Source of the DNA: Hellea sp.
GTDB lineage: Bacteria > Pseudomonadota > Alphaproteobacteria > Caulobacterales > Maricaulaceae
DNA: 64,000 nt
Direction: 5' to 3'
NCBI GenBank assembly: GCA_028224375.1
Contig: JAOIVW010000013.1
Coordinates: 1 to 64,000, forward strand
Shown: one piece after another, positions 40,230 through 49,650 of the stretch
Layout of the letters: each line of letters begins with the position of its first letter
Position numbering within the stretch: position 1 is the first letter of the stretch
Program-made: the position numbers and the translations under genes
The notes under the pieces: generated by a model
What the model was told of the DNA's origin: nothing
Databases searched by the model: none
Seen by the model: the letters and a program-made list of their open reading frames with translations, nothing else

Positions 40230-41180
40230 TTACGATGATCGCAGGACAGCATTGAAGGTTAGCTGATTTATAGGCTTTTTGAACCTGATTCCTGCGAATA
40301 ATTTGTTATGCCATTTTATTTGAGCTGGATACCAAATTTCGCCAAGCTTAACCTCAAGCTTGCCTTTCCGTTGAATGACCCCGGGATGCTGTATTTTGAA
40401 ACCATTCATAGAAATATCGACCATAATCATTGTGTAATCGACGACTCCCATGCGTATATTAACCGGCATATTTAGCGAACGTCGTTCTTCTCGTTTCCTA
40501 ATAGTTTTTGACCGCTTCATTATAAAATAAGGCGCTAATATCAGAGCCAAACACATAATGAGAAAAAAAAGCTCTAAGCTACCCTTGGGATAAGCACTAT
40601 CTAATATAACACGTTGCAATGTGGTCCTACTATGAGAAGGCCGGTTACGCCCTTGTGACTGACCCAAGACTGGATTTACACGTTTATCAGCAGGTTTCTT
40701 AACCTGGGTGATAGCGCCTCCTGAGAAAACTGCATGGCCGCCTACCTCAAGCTGAGGTGTCAGCTGCGCGGGTGTGCAGTTCCAATGAGCTTCAAGAGAG
40801 AGGAGGCTTCTTGTAAAGTCGTGGGACGCTCCATGCCCTAAAGCTTCTACAGCATATTCCTCATGGCCCAACTGCGCGCCATGAACCACCATGCGCAGGC
40901 TAGATATATATTGATAAATTACACGGCTTTCAGCAAGATAAGCATCCTGTATTTCTGGAAGAATAAGGGCGGGGGGTAAAATGCTCTCTAAAAGCTTTTC
41001 TAGTTTAGTAACATTGTCGAAATAAACTTCTTCAGTCTTCGCATTTTGAATTTCTTGTACAAGAGATATCGAGTGTAAAATATTATCAATCGACTGGCAG
41101 GCTGTTTCAGCATGAGCCAGTTGAAGACTGCTTAGCATTGCTAGGCAAACGCATAAAAAACTTTTCTTAAACACGAACAA
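40230..41180 (-). CDS. Secreted/TM-anchored PilZ-domain protein
   Basis: Signal peptide (SFLCVCLAMLSSLQLAHA), TM (LELFFLIMCLALILAPYFIM), PilZ motifs RKREERRSLN and DISMNGF. Confidence 0.8.
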   Translation of the reverse strand: MFVFKKSFLCVCLAMLSSLQLAHAETACQSIDNILHSISLVQEIQNAKTEEVYFDNVTKLEKLLESILPPALILPEIQDAYLAESRVIYQYISSLRMVVHGAQLGHEEYAVEALGHGASHDFTRSLLSLEAHWNCTPAQLTPQLEVGGHAVFSGGAITQVKKPADKRVNPVLGQSQGRNRPSHSRTTLQRVILDSAYPKGSLELFFLIMCLALILAPYFIMKRSKTIRKREERRSLNMPVNIRMGVVDYTMIMVDISMNGFKIQHPGVIQRKGKLEVKLGEIWYPAQIKWHNKLFAGIRFKKPINQLTFNAVLRSS

Positions 41181-41332
41181 CCATATAGTGATGATAGTTA
41201 AATTACTATTTAAAGTAATGGCTGGGTTTGTTCGGTATCTTTAAAATGTTAACGGTATGGAAAAAGTGATGACTTCTACTCAGCCCCGATTTGAGAAGTA
41301 AGCTGAAGTATCTAGCATGAGACAGTGTTACA

Positions 41333-41968
41333 TCAGATTACAGCAGCCAGCTCGTTTTCAAATTGCTTTGGTACCGGATGAACAATTTTTAAAAGCTCAT
41401 CTCTTCGATAAGCCATTGAACCGCCATCCCCGTAACTGGGGCGCGAATTTTGGTGGCCCATTAACAGGCAACGCAGGCCGTAATCCCAACCAGCCTCCAA
41501 CATTCTTTTTTCAAACGAGTGCCTGAACGAGTATATTCGATGGTCTTTGCTAGGAAATAACTCTCGGATTCTGAAAGCCTTCATAAGTAATGCTGAGAGA
41601 AGGTTTCCTTTATCCATATAATTTGGAAAACCATTTGGGGCACGTTTCATGGCCTCCAGTGATACGCCGACTATTGGCACTTCACGCACCGAAGCCTTCG
41701 ATTTCAACTGACGAACATTTTGTGGACGAATACGCAAGTGTGGGACGTCACTATCAAGCACGATATTTTCGGATATGAGATTTGACAATTCGCTCTGTCG
41801 GCAGCCCGTTTCTATCATGGCATAAACAAGCAGAATGGCTTCCGCATTCAAGCCTTTGAAAATTGTTGAGTTTAGAAATCTGGATTGGACCCAATCATCC
41901 TCAAAATGCGGAATATCCTTTAGCTTGTGCTTTGCAAAACTTAGATTACGGAAAGGGTTCTCCCTCAT
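41333..41968 (-). pseudogene. Tyrosine recombinase (integrase), N-terminally truncated
   Basis: Catalytic-domain residues present (TGCRQSEL, YSFRHSFEKRM, LMGHQNSRPSYGDGG); in-frame TGA 4 codons upstream of the first ATG and no recognisable N-terminal/core-binding domain upstream. Confidence 0.7.
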
Positions 41969-42215
41969 CTCGTCCCGTCATTTCGAAGCTGAAGATATCT
42001 GTTTTGATCGCGCAAAACAGGCGATGTAGGTGCGTTTATTACACTGATTGTTACACAAAATTGAAGAGCGGACCGATATAAAGCGAATTGGTGACTGAAA
42101 ACAATTTTTTCCAGTTACTTATACATTTCATAAGGGAATATTTGGTGCGGCCGAGAAGTCGCATATTTCTCTTTAATATTGAATGAATACAACAACTTAC
42201 GAACTTCGTCAACGA

Positions 42216-42252
42216 AATTTGTAGGTCAAAATGTGGGTAATTTGTAGGTCAA
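42216..42252. repeat. Direct repeat AATTTGTAGGTCAA x2
   Basis: Exact 14-bp copies at 42216-42229 and 42239-42252. Confidence 0.75.
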
Positions 42253-42457
42253 TTTCTCAGCCGCGTCGATATCGACGCTCCTTTACCCCACCAATCCAAA
42301 AGCTTACTTTCTTATTCAAATCAGCTCTTGCCACAAAACAGGAGTATTCGTTGAGTTAAAGTCTAAGGACTGGGATAGACTCGGCGTGAACACGGCAGCC
42401 CGTTTTTTTCAGGACAGATTAAAAAATGTTATTTCGGTAAATTGCGAAATTAAAATT

Positions 42458-44455
42458 TCACGAAATGTTCAGAGTGCCATTCTCACGCGTAGAGAAATGG
42501 CCTACCTGCATTTTTGGATCAAGTTTAGGTGACGGTATGGATGTTGCAAAAATGACCTGATGAGCTGGCCTAGCTTCCTCTGAGATACCTACAATCAGGT
42601 CTTGCAAATTATGAACCCGCTCAGGTTCCATACCTTTGTCTTCTAAGGAATCGAGTAATATCAGACGTGGATGGCGAAATTGCGGATCCTTTAAAGATGC
42701 CGCGAACAAACCAATGAGGAAAGCACTCCGGAGATACGCTGTCGAACTCGCTGAAAAATACGTAGCATCATCAACCGTTATTCTATTTCCTGCAAAAGAA
42801 AAATTTACCATTTTGGGGTTTTGAAAGGAATCTTGCCGCTCTAGGTCATTTTTTAGAAGCTCAATAACATTTGCTTCGACCATATTATGTGCTTGCTGCG
42901 TTCGTTTTGCTTGTCTAGCCAACAAGGCTTCGAGCCTATCTTTAAACTCTTGAATACTTTTTGCGAGGTCGGCTTTTTTGTCAGCGAGCTCATCCACCCT
43001 CTGCGCCATTTTTAACTGCCGGTCAGCATCAGCTATTTCTCTCTCGATATAGCCGAGTTTACGAAACATTTCTCGTATCTGCTTTTGGGCATTTGTTGTT
43101 GGCAAAGCTGTTACAGACCGGTATTCCGTCGCTGCTTCTTCCCAAGACTTACGTGATTTCGCTAACGCTTGTTCAGCAAGCTCAAACCTATCTTGACGTG
43201 CCTCCTGAAGAAGTTTGGATTGCTTGAGTTGAATGCTTGCTTCGTTGATTAGAGCAACCAGTCTATTTTCAGCTCGCTCGGACACGCTCTCCTTACATAG
43301 CGGACAAGTAACTTGTGAAACATCAGGTCTTTCGCTTCTGACTGGTATTGTGTCCGTATCTGACATCTCGTCGCTGAGCTTATCAATTTTGTCTTCTGTA
43401 ATATGTGAAATTGGAACGTAACACGCAGGACAAGCAGAGAACAAAATGCTTTCAATGTGTTCAGAAACATCCCGTGCTTCTTGTAACTCGGTAAGTCGGC
43501 TTTCCAAGGAGCCTATATACTGTTCTGAGTCTGATATTGAGAACTGGAGAGCCGCCAAAGTTTTTTCATCTTTGGCAATCTGCGCTTGAAGGATTTGGAC
43601 GCGCTTTGAGGCTTCTGTTTGAGCAGCGATGGTCAACTCATCATCGCCAGATTCGGCATTTGGATTGGTTTCTGTATTAGATATTTGACGGAGTAGATTC
43701 TCCCGTTGTGTCTCCAGTTTTTTCCTTGCCGCCAAAGCCCACTCAGTGCTGACTACTTCTTGGTCAGTAGAATTTAGGATGGCTCTTAGGGACCTTAATT
43801 CTGAGGTGGCGTCCTTTAGTGAGGCTTCTTCACCTCGAATTTTTTGCCTGGCACCATATATTTCGTTGCTGTATGCGCCAATCACAAGTGACCCTACAGC
43901 TTCACGTACATCTCTTCTGTCGAAAGAATCGCTTTTGAACAGATCTTCTACAGGGCTTAATTGATCGGCATACACCAGTCTTAATAATTGATGTACGGTG
44001 ATAGTTCCTGTGTCGTCGGTTGTCGCCTCCGGAATATTAAGCAATCGAAACAGGGCTTGAGAAAAAGATTCCTTATTTTTGGACCGACTGTAGGGATAGC
44101 GAATCCAATCACTAGAGGGCGCCAAGTCAGCTAATTTCAAAGGTCCGCCAAAAATTGACATCGCACTTTGGGCTGTTTCCGAAATTTCACGGCGCAAAGT
44201 TGCTAGCTTTCCATTTAAACTAACCTCGAGCCAAACGTCATCACATAGGAGAGCTTTATCGCTCCAAGCACGTAAATCTCCCCCAAGGGCGTAATATATG
44301 AAGTTCAAAATTGTCGATTTACCGGAAGAGTTTTCTCCAATCAGGACATTTACTCCTTGATGAAAAGCTTCATCGTAAGCGACATTTGCACCACGGGTGA
44401 CTTTTAGACGCTTTACTATGAGAGTGGGATCAAAAATTGGTCTAGCGATCGTCAT
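42458..44455 (-). CDS. Rad50/SMC-like ABC ATPase, ABC-3C system ATPase candidate
   Basis: Walker A NVLIGENSSGKSTILNFIYYAL; coiled coil with CPAC and CPLC pairs; Walker B-like HPRLILLDSLEDKG; followed by two small partner genes. Confidence 0.82.
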   Translation of the reverse strand: MTIARPIFDPTLIVKRLKVTRGANVAYDEAFHQGVNVLIGENSSGKSTILNFIYYALGGDLRAWSDKALLCDDVWLEVSLNGKLATLRREISETAQSAMSIFGGPLKLADLAPSSDWIRYPYSRSKNKESFSQALFRLLNIPEATTDDTGTITVHQLLRLVYADQLSPVEDLFKSDSFDRRDVREAVGSLVIGAYSNEIYGARQKIRGEEASLKDATSELRSLRAILNSTDQEVVSTEWALAARKKLETQRENLLRQISNTETNPNAESGDDELTIAAQTEASKRVQILQAQIAKDEKTLAALQFSISDSEQYIGSLESRLTELQEARDVSEHIESILFSACPACYVPISHITEDKIDKLSDEMSDTDTIPVRSERPDVSQVTCPLCKESVSERAENRLVALINEASIQLKQSKLLQEARQDRFELAEQALAKSRKSWEEAATEYRSVTALPTTNAQKQIREMFRKLGYIEREIADADRQLKMAQRVDELADKKADLAKSIQEFKDRLEALLARQAKRTQQAHNMVEANVIELLKNDLERQDSFQNPKMVNFSFAGNRITVDDATYFSASSTAYLRSAFLIGLFAASLKDPQFRHPRLILLDSLEDKGMEPERVHNLQDLIVGISEEARPAHQVIFATSIPSPKLDPKMQVGHFSTRENGTLNIS

Positions 44456-44963
44456 ATCGAAAATCCATTAATCCCGAACGGTCTTTCAACCCTCCTTTTC
44501 CCAGTAGCTTGTAGGACGTCAAGATTGACCTCTGGACTGCCATGAGCATTGGTCTAGCTTGTAAACTTAAAATGCAGCTTTCCTTAAGCGAAGAAGGAAT
44601 TGCGTCAATTTGAGGTGCGATCCATCCCTGTGAGAATTGTTCACCATTAATATAACCAGCCTTCGCTAAAGTCGAAAAAGCGGCCTCTTGAGTGGATTCC
44701 ATTCTATTGAAAAGAGTGACTTCATCCGGCAAAAGACCGTACCGTGAAATCTGAATTTCGTTAATAGCAAGACGTCTAATCTTCATATCGCCACGCTGGC
44801 CCTTGAAATTTTTGAGAGACTCGGGAAACGCTAGATAGAAGTCAGCGATTCGGAGTCTGTCCTGCTCAACTTTTTCTACCTCTGGAAGGCCCAAAAAAAT
44901 CCGTAAATAACGATGGATTGTATGATAAGCGTCGAAAGCGCCTTCGTAAGTAAGATCAGCCAT
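44442..44963 (-). CDS. ABC-3C middle-component-like protein
   Basis: 173 aa; overlaps the ATPase gene by 14 bp and the upstream gene by 8 bp; operon position. Confidence 0.6.
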   Translation of the reverse strand: MADLTYEGAFDAYHTIHRYLRIFLGLPEVEKVEQDRLRIADFYLAFPESLKNFKGQRGDMKIRRLAINEIQISRYGLLPDEVTLFNRMESTQEAAFSTLAKAGYINGEQFSQGWIAPQIDAIPSSLKESCILSLQARPMLMAVQRSILTSYKLLGKGGLKDRSGLMDFRYDDR

Positions 44964-45513
44964 GATGCCACTTCACAAAACACTGTTCAGCTAGCCAGTA
45001 AAGCATCCCAAAAACTGCTTCATCGTCTAAATGAAATACGTCGGTATAGCACTCGTCAACAATTGACTTAACAATTTCCGTATGAATCCTCATATTTGCT
45101 TGAGCCTCGGTCAACGACGGTAAGTCAGGATATATCGTTTTATTAAATGCCATTCGCACACGAGTTAAATAATGCACAAAAATTTCCTGAGCGCTCGCGA
45201 ACATGGTGTACCTTGACAAAAGCTTTGCAAAAGCTTCTTTCTGCTCAATTGCATCAAGGTATGCGTGGCCTAGGCCCGCTTTTTTCAGCTTACTTTCCAA
45301 TCCTTCGATCCCGTCCGTTGACTGCCTTTGATGGTAGCGAGCGAGTTCAGATATTGTCTCTTTGGTGAACACTTCGGCAGCAGACTCCGCTTTGAGTTTT
45401 TCGAGCAATGCCTGTATCTTTGACGGTGTAGAATTGTAAACAGTCGTAATCTTATCGCGAGCAACCATATCGTTGCCAGCATTAGCTTTCCTTTGATCAA
45501 CCACAGACTTCAA
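44956..45513 (-). CDS. ABC-3C C-terminal-module-like protein with N-terminal RDKI repeat
   Basis: N-term SVVDQRKANAGNDMVARDKITT then helical domain; TTG start. Confidence 0.65.
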   Translation of the reverse strand: MKSVVDQRKANAGNDMVARDKITTVYNSTPSKIQALLEKLKAESAAEVFTKETISELARYHQRQSTDGIEGLESKLKKAGLGHAYLDAIEQKEAFAKLLSRYTMFASAQEIFVHYLTRVRMAFNKTIYPDLPSLTEAQANMRIHTEIVKSIVDECYTDVFHLDDEAVFGMLYWLAEQCFVKWHHG

Positions 45514-45515
45514 TC

Positions 45516-45704
45516 TTATCTTTTAGTCGTGATTTTGTCGCGTCCTACAATATCTCCGTCTGCATTGGCCTTGCTTTGATCAACCACAGAGCCCCGACCA
45601 ACTACGGACTTCTTCTGTATGAAACGCAATCCGAAACCCGCAATGATTGCGGTGACTATGCCGCCACCAAGCAACAACCAAGTGTCGATTGAAACGTCTC
45701 CCAT
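45516..45704 (-). CDS. Small single-TM protein with RDKI-repeat tail
   Basis: MGDVSIDTWLLLGGGIVTAIIAGFGLRFIQKKSVVGRGSVVDQSKANADGDIVGRDKITTKR; GGGGG-rich RBS upstream of ATG at 45704. Confidence 0.6.
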   Translation of the reverse strand: MGDVSIDTWLLLGGGIVTAIIAGFGLRFIQKKSVVGRGSVVDQSKANADGDIVGRDKITTKR

Positions 45705-45828
45705 ATTTCCCCCAGCGATTCTTACAGTGTGTACGATTTTCCTGCAACCGTAGTGATAGTAACACCTTTTTTGCTTTCTGTCTAGACAAGCCATCCAAGT
45801 AACGTCAGGCATTATTTTCTAGTGGTGA

Positions 45829-46008
45829 CTAGCCATACTTGTTTGTTAAATGAGTCTCTATTCTCGACTTGCGTTTTTGACGACTTTCAAGCTCCCGTTC
45901 GAGACGCTCAAAAAGAGGCCAAGCTTCATCGCCATAGCGGTCAATCAGCCAAGCAAGAAGGCTTAGCCCCTCTTCGATGTCCTTTTCTGTAATTGGTGAG
46001 GTTACCAT
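45829..46008 (-). CDS. 59-aa conserved-position small protein at end of trb cluster (not in ORF track)
   Basis: Manual translation MVTSPITEKDIEEGLSLLAWLIDRYGDEAWPLFERLERELESRQKRKSRIETHLTNKYG*; 9 nt after DUF736 stop. Confidence 0.65.
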   Translation of the reverse strand: MVTSPITEKDIEEGLSLLAWLIDRYGDEAWPLFERLERELESRQKRKSRIETHLTNKYG

Positions 46009-46017
46009 ACGAACGCG

Positions 46018-46335
46018 TTAAGCAGCGTCACGCTTCGAACGTGACCAAACAAGGTCCGCTTCGCCATCCTTTTCGAACAGCGCCGCCCAAATCGGCGCTA
46101 CAAAGCTCGGGTCGTCCAAATAGACAGAGATGTAGGGCTGCCCATCTTCGCCCTGCGCAACGGCATGCCGCGCAAACCCAAGATCGCATTCATCCGATTT
46201 AACAAAGAAATCAGGACTGCCCTCACCCTTCTTATTTTCATTTTTCACCAGACTGACTTTCCGGTTCATTGTGAGAGTTGAGATGTAGCCATCGAAGCCG
46301 TTTTCAGTCGTCTTAAATTGTCCAATAGTAGGCAT
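46018..46335 (-). CDS. DUF736 family protein
   Basis: MPTIGQFKTTENGFDGYISTLTMNRKVSLV...LVWSRSKRDAA; start at internal ATG 46335. Confidence 0.9.
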   Translation of the reverse strand: MPTIGQFKTTENGFDGYISTLTMNRKVSLVKNENKKGEGSPDFFVKSDECDLGFARHAVAQGEDGQPYISVYLDDPSFVAPIWAALFEKDGEADLVWSRSKRDAA

Positions 46336-46372
46336 TGTTCTTCCTTTCGGGATTAGAGGATGTTTTGAAGGA

Positions 46373-46621
46373 TTATGTTTTGACAGTGGTTTTGAGGGCT
46401 TTTCGGGCTCGCTTAAAACCATTGTCCGTTGCTAGAAACCCGGCAATCATAGACGGAACAAGTTCGGCAGGCTTGACCGCCTCTCCATAACTCTCGCCAT
46501 AAATGCGGGCATAATCTTCCAGCATCTGGTGAATGTCGGGGTCCAAAGTGACCGATAACTTCACAGGTGTCAGATCAGGCAGCTTCCCTATCCGTAAGGC
46601 AGGTTGGTTTTGTTTTGGCAT
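46373..46621 (-). CDS. DUF2274 family protein
   Basis: LRIGKLPDLTPVKLSVTLDPDIHQMLEDYARIYGESYGE...; follows trbI. Confidence 0.88.
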   Translation of the reverse strand: MPKQNQPALRIGKLPDLTPVKLSVTLDPDIHQMLEDYARIYGESYGEAVKPAELVPSMIAGFLATDNGFKRARKALKTTVKT

Positions 46622-47898
46622 TACAGGCCTCCATTTGTTGAAATGTATGGGGTCAGAACAAGGTCCCTATTGACAATCACGCCAAGTCGCCATCCTGGGC
46701 GAACACGCAAGGTCGGCTTACGAGAAAGCGCACGCGTAACAACCCGCTGGCCGGCTTGATTAAACGTATCTTGCCCTCCGGAGCGAATGGCTTCCGCAAT
46801 CCGGTCTTCCTCGTCCGTGCCCAGCTCAGCTCCAATTGCGAGAACGGACGAGAGAAGAGCGGCCTTGAAGAGACCGCCCGTATGTCGATCAACACTGTCT
46901 CGTAACCCCGCCTGCCCCGATAAATCGACACCGGGCAAGCTCTCTATGACTAGCGATGAACCATCGGGCCGGATCAGCCGGTTCCAGACAACAAGGGCGC
47001 GAGATTGGCCATCATCAATATCACTATCGTAACTGCCGATCAGTCTCGTGCCTTGCGGCAGCAGTAAATGCCGACCCGTTGGCGTATCATAAACATTTTC
47101 GGTGACCTGCGCGATGACCTGTCCCGGCAAATCTGAATTCAGACCCGTCACAAGGCTTGCAGGTATGATCGTGCCTGCCATAACCTGATAAGGCGATATC
47201 GGCGTTCTCAGGCTGTGAGGATTGTAAATTTCCGCATCATTCAAATCCGACGAAAAGGGATTTTCTCCATCAGCTAAAATATGATTTGCTCCGCCCTGCG
47301 CGGAAGGTTGGGGTATGACCCCGCTACCGCCTTGGCCAAATAGAGCCGCCAATGCTGCGACACCGGGATCAGAAAAGGTTGATGCGGCAGGTTCGACGGA
47401 GCTTGCAGCGTCTCCACCGCCATCATTGGCAATGAAAAATAACTTCGAGGTTCGTGCTGTGGGCGCGTTATGTGAAGTCCCGGTGGCTCCGCCCCCATAG
47501 GTTGAAGCCGGAGCCGGAGCGTATGAAGGCGGCGGCTGATATCGAAAGGGGTTGTCCGTTGGGATGGCCTTTGGCTTTCCGTAAAGGCCAGCACCAATAT
47601 CTCCGGGCAAAGGAGGACCAAGAATACCAAACTGCGGAACCGGCTCAATCTCGCTGTAGTCTTCAGGAAGACCGTTCAAAGCATCAGGCAGCGTTTTGCT
47701 GGTGGTGTTATAAAGCTCTTGCTGCTGAACCGTTTCAGTGTCCGGTGAGCGCAAGGCAAACCCCGCCGCAAGTAGAATAACTAGTGCCGACCCACCTAGT
47801 AATCCGCCCAGCATACGTTTGTTAAATCGCTTGGCTGATGGCGGACTACCTTTGATTTGCAACGCGGCAGATTTCTTTTGCTCGTTCGCCCCATTCAT
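46621..47898 (-). CDS. trbI: Conjugal transfer protein TrbI (VirB10-like)
   Basis: VMAGTIIPASLVTGLNSDLPGQVIAQVTENVYDTPTGRHLLLPQGTRLIGSYDS. Confidence 0.96.
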   Translation of the reverse strand: MNGANEQKKSAALQIKGSPPSAKRFNKRMLGGLLGGSALVILLAAGFALRSPDTETVQQQELYNTTSKTLPDALNGLPEDYSEIEPVPQFGILGPPLPGDIGAGLYGKPKAIPTDNPFRYQPPPSYAPAPASTYGGGATGTSHNAPTARTSKLFFIANDGGGDAASSVEPAASTFSDPGVAALAALFGQGGSGVIPQPSAQGGANHILADGENPFSSDLNDAEIYNPHSLRTPISPYQVMAGTIIPASLVTGLNSDLPGQVIAQVTENVYDTPTGRHLLLPQGTRLIGSYDSDIDDGQSRALVVWNRLIRPDGSSLVIESLPGVDLSGQAGLRDSVDRHTGGLFKAALLSSVLAIGAELGTDEEDRIAEAIRSGGQDTFNQAGQRVVTRALSRKPTLRVRPGWRLGVIVNRDLVLTPYISTNGGL

Positions 47899-48929
47899 GA
47901 CGAAATCCGGTCGATGCGAACAACTTGCTGGTCCTTTTCGCCTAAACGAAGTTCAGCGCGCGCAAAGAGACGGTCCACAAAATAATATCGGCCTTTCACC
48001 CGGTAGTTGACGAGTTGAGTTTCACCTTCGGTGCTAACGACGAATAGAGGCGGCGCTTCGCCTTGATCTATCCGTTCCGGAAATTGAATATAGACTTTTC
48101 GTCCATCATCGAAAGCGCGGAGCGGACGCCAATGCGGCGTATCGCCCTCAATCTTATACCGGAACTTCAAGGCGTCCACCGAAAGGCCCGCTGGAACAGA
48201 TTGCACAAGTTCTGAAGCATTCGAAGTCAGGCTTGATGATCCTTTCCTTTTGGATGTTTTTGTCCCTGACAAACTCGCAAAGCTATTTTGCGGATAACGC
48301 CACGACACTGCCGCCATATAAGTCTCACGGTAAGATGTCAGCTCCGCGTGATAAACCCGCTGGGACGTGGTGATAATAAGGTTGGTCGTCAGGCCACTTT
48401 TAATCGGCTTCACCAAAATATGGACCTGCTCGCGGTCGCCCTCGCCCGAAAGCGTATCACCCAAAATCCAATTTTCAGTATCGCCCGCTGAAACCGAGAT
48501 GAGCCGTTCGCCGGACCCAAGCGCAATATCTGTCACCTGTTCGGGAGCCGTGAAGACTTGATACAACGCCCCTTTCGCGAAGGGGTAAATCTGTATCGCA
48601 TTTACATAAGCGTCCGGATTAGGACCGACCTTTGCGCCCGCATTTGCGGCATCAATAACCTCGTGCGGCTTGCCGTCAAAACGTCTGCTCGGAATATACC
48701 GTTCACGCAGTTTGAGTTGTCCCGGCATTGGAACCGCAGTGAAACGCTCCACGATCACCGTCTCCGGTGTTGCATCTAAATCCGCGAGTTTAGTTTCCTC
48801 GGGCTGAATGATAGCGGGCTCAAACACCATATCATCCAATTTGAAATCGGGCATGGTCAATTTCGATAAATGCGAGCATCCGCTTAGGGCAGCTGATGAC
48901 AAGATTAGGGTTAAGGCGAGTGCTCTCAT
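47895..48929 (-). CDS. trbG: Conjugal transfer protein TrbG (VirB9-like)
   Basis: Lipoprotein signal LSSAALSGCSH; VirB9-like. Confidence 0.93.
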   Translation of the reverse strand: MRALALTLILSSAALSGCSHLSKLTMPDFKLDDMVFEPAIIQPEETKLADLDATPETVIVERFTAVPMPGQLKLRERYIPSRRFDGKPHEVIDAANAGAKVGPNPDAYVNAIQIYPFAKGALYQVFTAPEQVTDIALGSGERLISVSAGDTENWILGDTLSGEGDREQVHILVKPIKSGLTTNLIITTSQRVYHAELTSYRETYMAAVSWRYPQNSFASLSGTKTSKRKGSSSLTSNASELVQSVPAGLSVDALKFRYKIEGDTPHWRPLRAFDDGRKVYIQFPERIDQGEAPPLFVVSTEGETQLVNYRVKGRYYFVDRLFARAELRLGEKDQQVVRIDRISS

Positions 48930-49639
48930 GGCGTGCCTCCTTCTGTTTGGGTTGAAGTAGAACGGTCCTGCGACCAGTTGATGGAATGGACGTAGAGGCC
49001 CAATGGGTTGCGCTGGAGCGTTTCCTCGTCACGCGGCGGATCGACCACAACACTCAGCTGCGCCGTGTAGGAAGACGTGCGCTGCTTGACGCTCGTCCGA
49101 AACTCGGTTTCTCGCCAGCGGACTTCAAAGGTCGAATCCGAAGACCGAACAACGCTCTCAATATCAATTGAGACAGACCGTACGCCAACTTCGGCAAAAG
49201 GGTCATGAGCTGCGGCGTAGTCCGACAAGGTGACTGCCGCTCGGCTGGTCGCGAAGTCATAGGCATCTAGCCAATTCTGCCGCACCACGACGGGATCGGA
49301 GGATATACCGCGCGTTTTGCGAATGAAGTCCGCAAGCTGAAACGCGATTTGAGCATCGGACGGAACATAGTTTTTTACAGTCGGCGTCACGCTTCGGACC
49401 TCGCCTGTTGTATCGATTTCCACGACATAAGGCGTCACGAGGCTTTGTGTCGCTTGCCACAACATACCGCCTGCCAGCACAGCCGAGACGCCAATTGATG
49501 TAAGCGTCGCTAACCGCCAGTTTTTAGCTTGCACCCTGGCCGAGCCGATACGCTCATCCCAGACCTGCGCAGCTTTTTGATAGGGTGTTGTCGCGACAGG
49601 TGTTTGCCCATACGCATTTTGTTGTCTTTTCCAGACCAT
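48926..49639 (-). CDS. trbF: Conjugal transfer protein TrbF (VirB8-like)
   Basis: NPYQKAAQVWDERIGSARVQAKNWR-type N-terminus; VirB8-like. Confidence 0.95.
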   Translation of the reverse strand: MVWKRQQNAYGQTPVATTPYQKAAQVWDERIGSARVQAKNWRLATLTSIGVSAVLAGGMLWQATQSLVTPYVVEIDTTGEVRSVTPTVKNYVPSDAQIAFQLADFIRKTRGISSDPVVVRQNWLDAYDFATSRAAVTLSDYAAAHDPFAEVGVRSVSIDIESVVRSSDSTFEVRWRETEFRTSVKQRTSSYTAQLSVVVDPPRDEETLQRNPLGLYVHSINWSQDRSTSTQTEGGTP

Positions 49640-49650
49640 TTTAGTCTCCT

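Noticed and set aside
41181-41332. tRNA gene as integration site at the left junction
   Set aside because: No cloverleaf or tRNA-like sequence could be read between the PilZ gene and the integrase fragment
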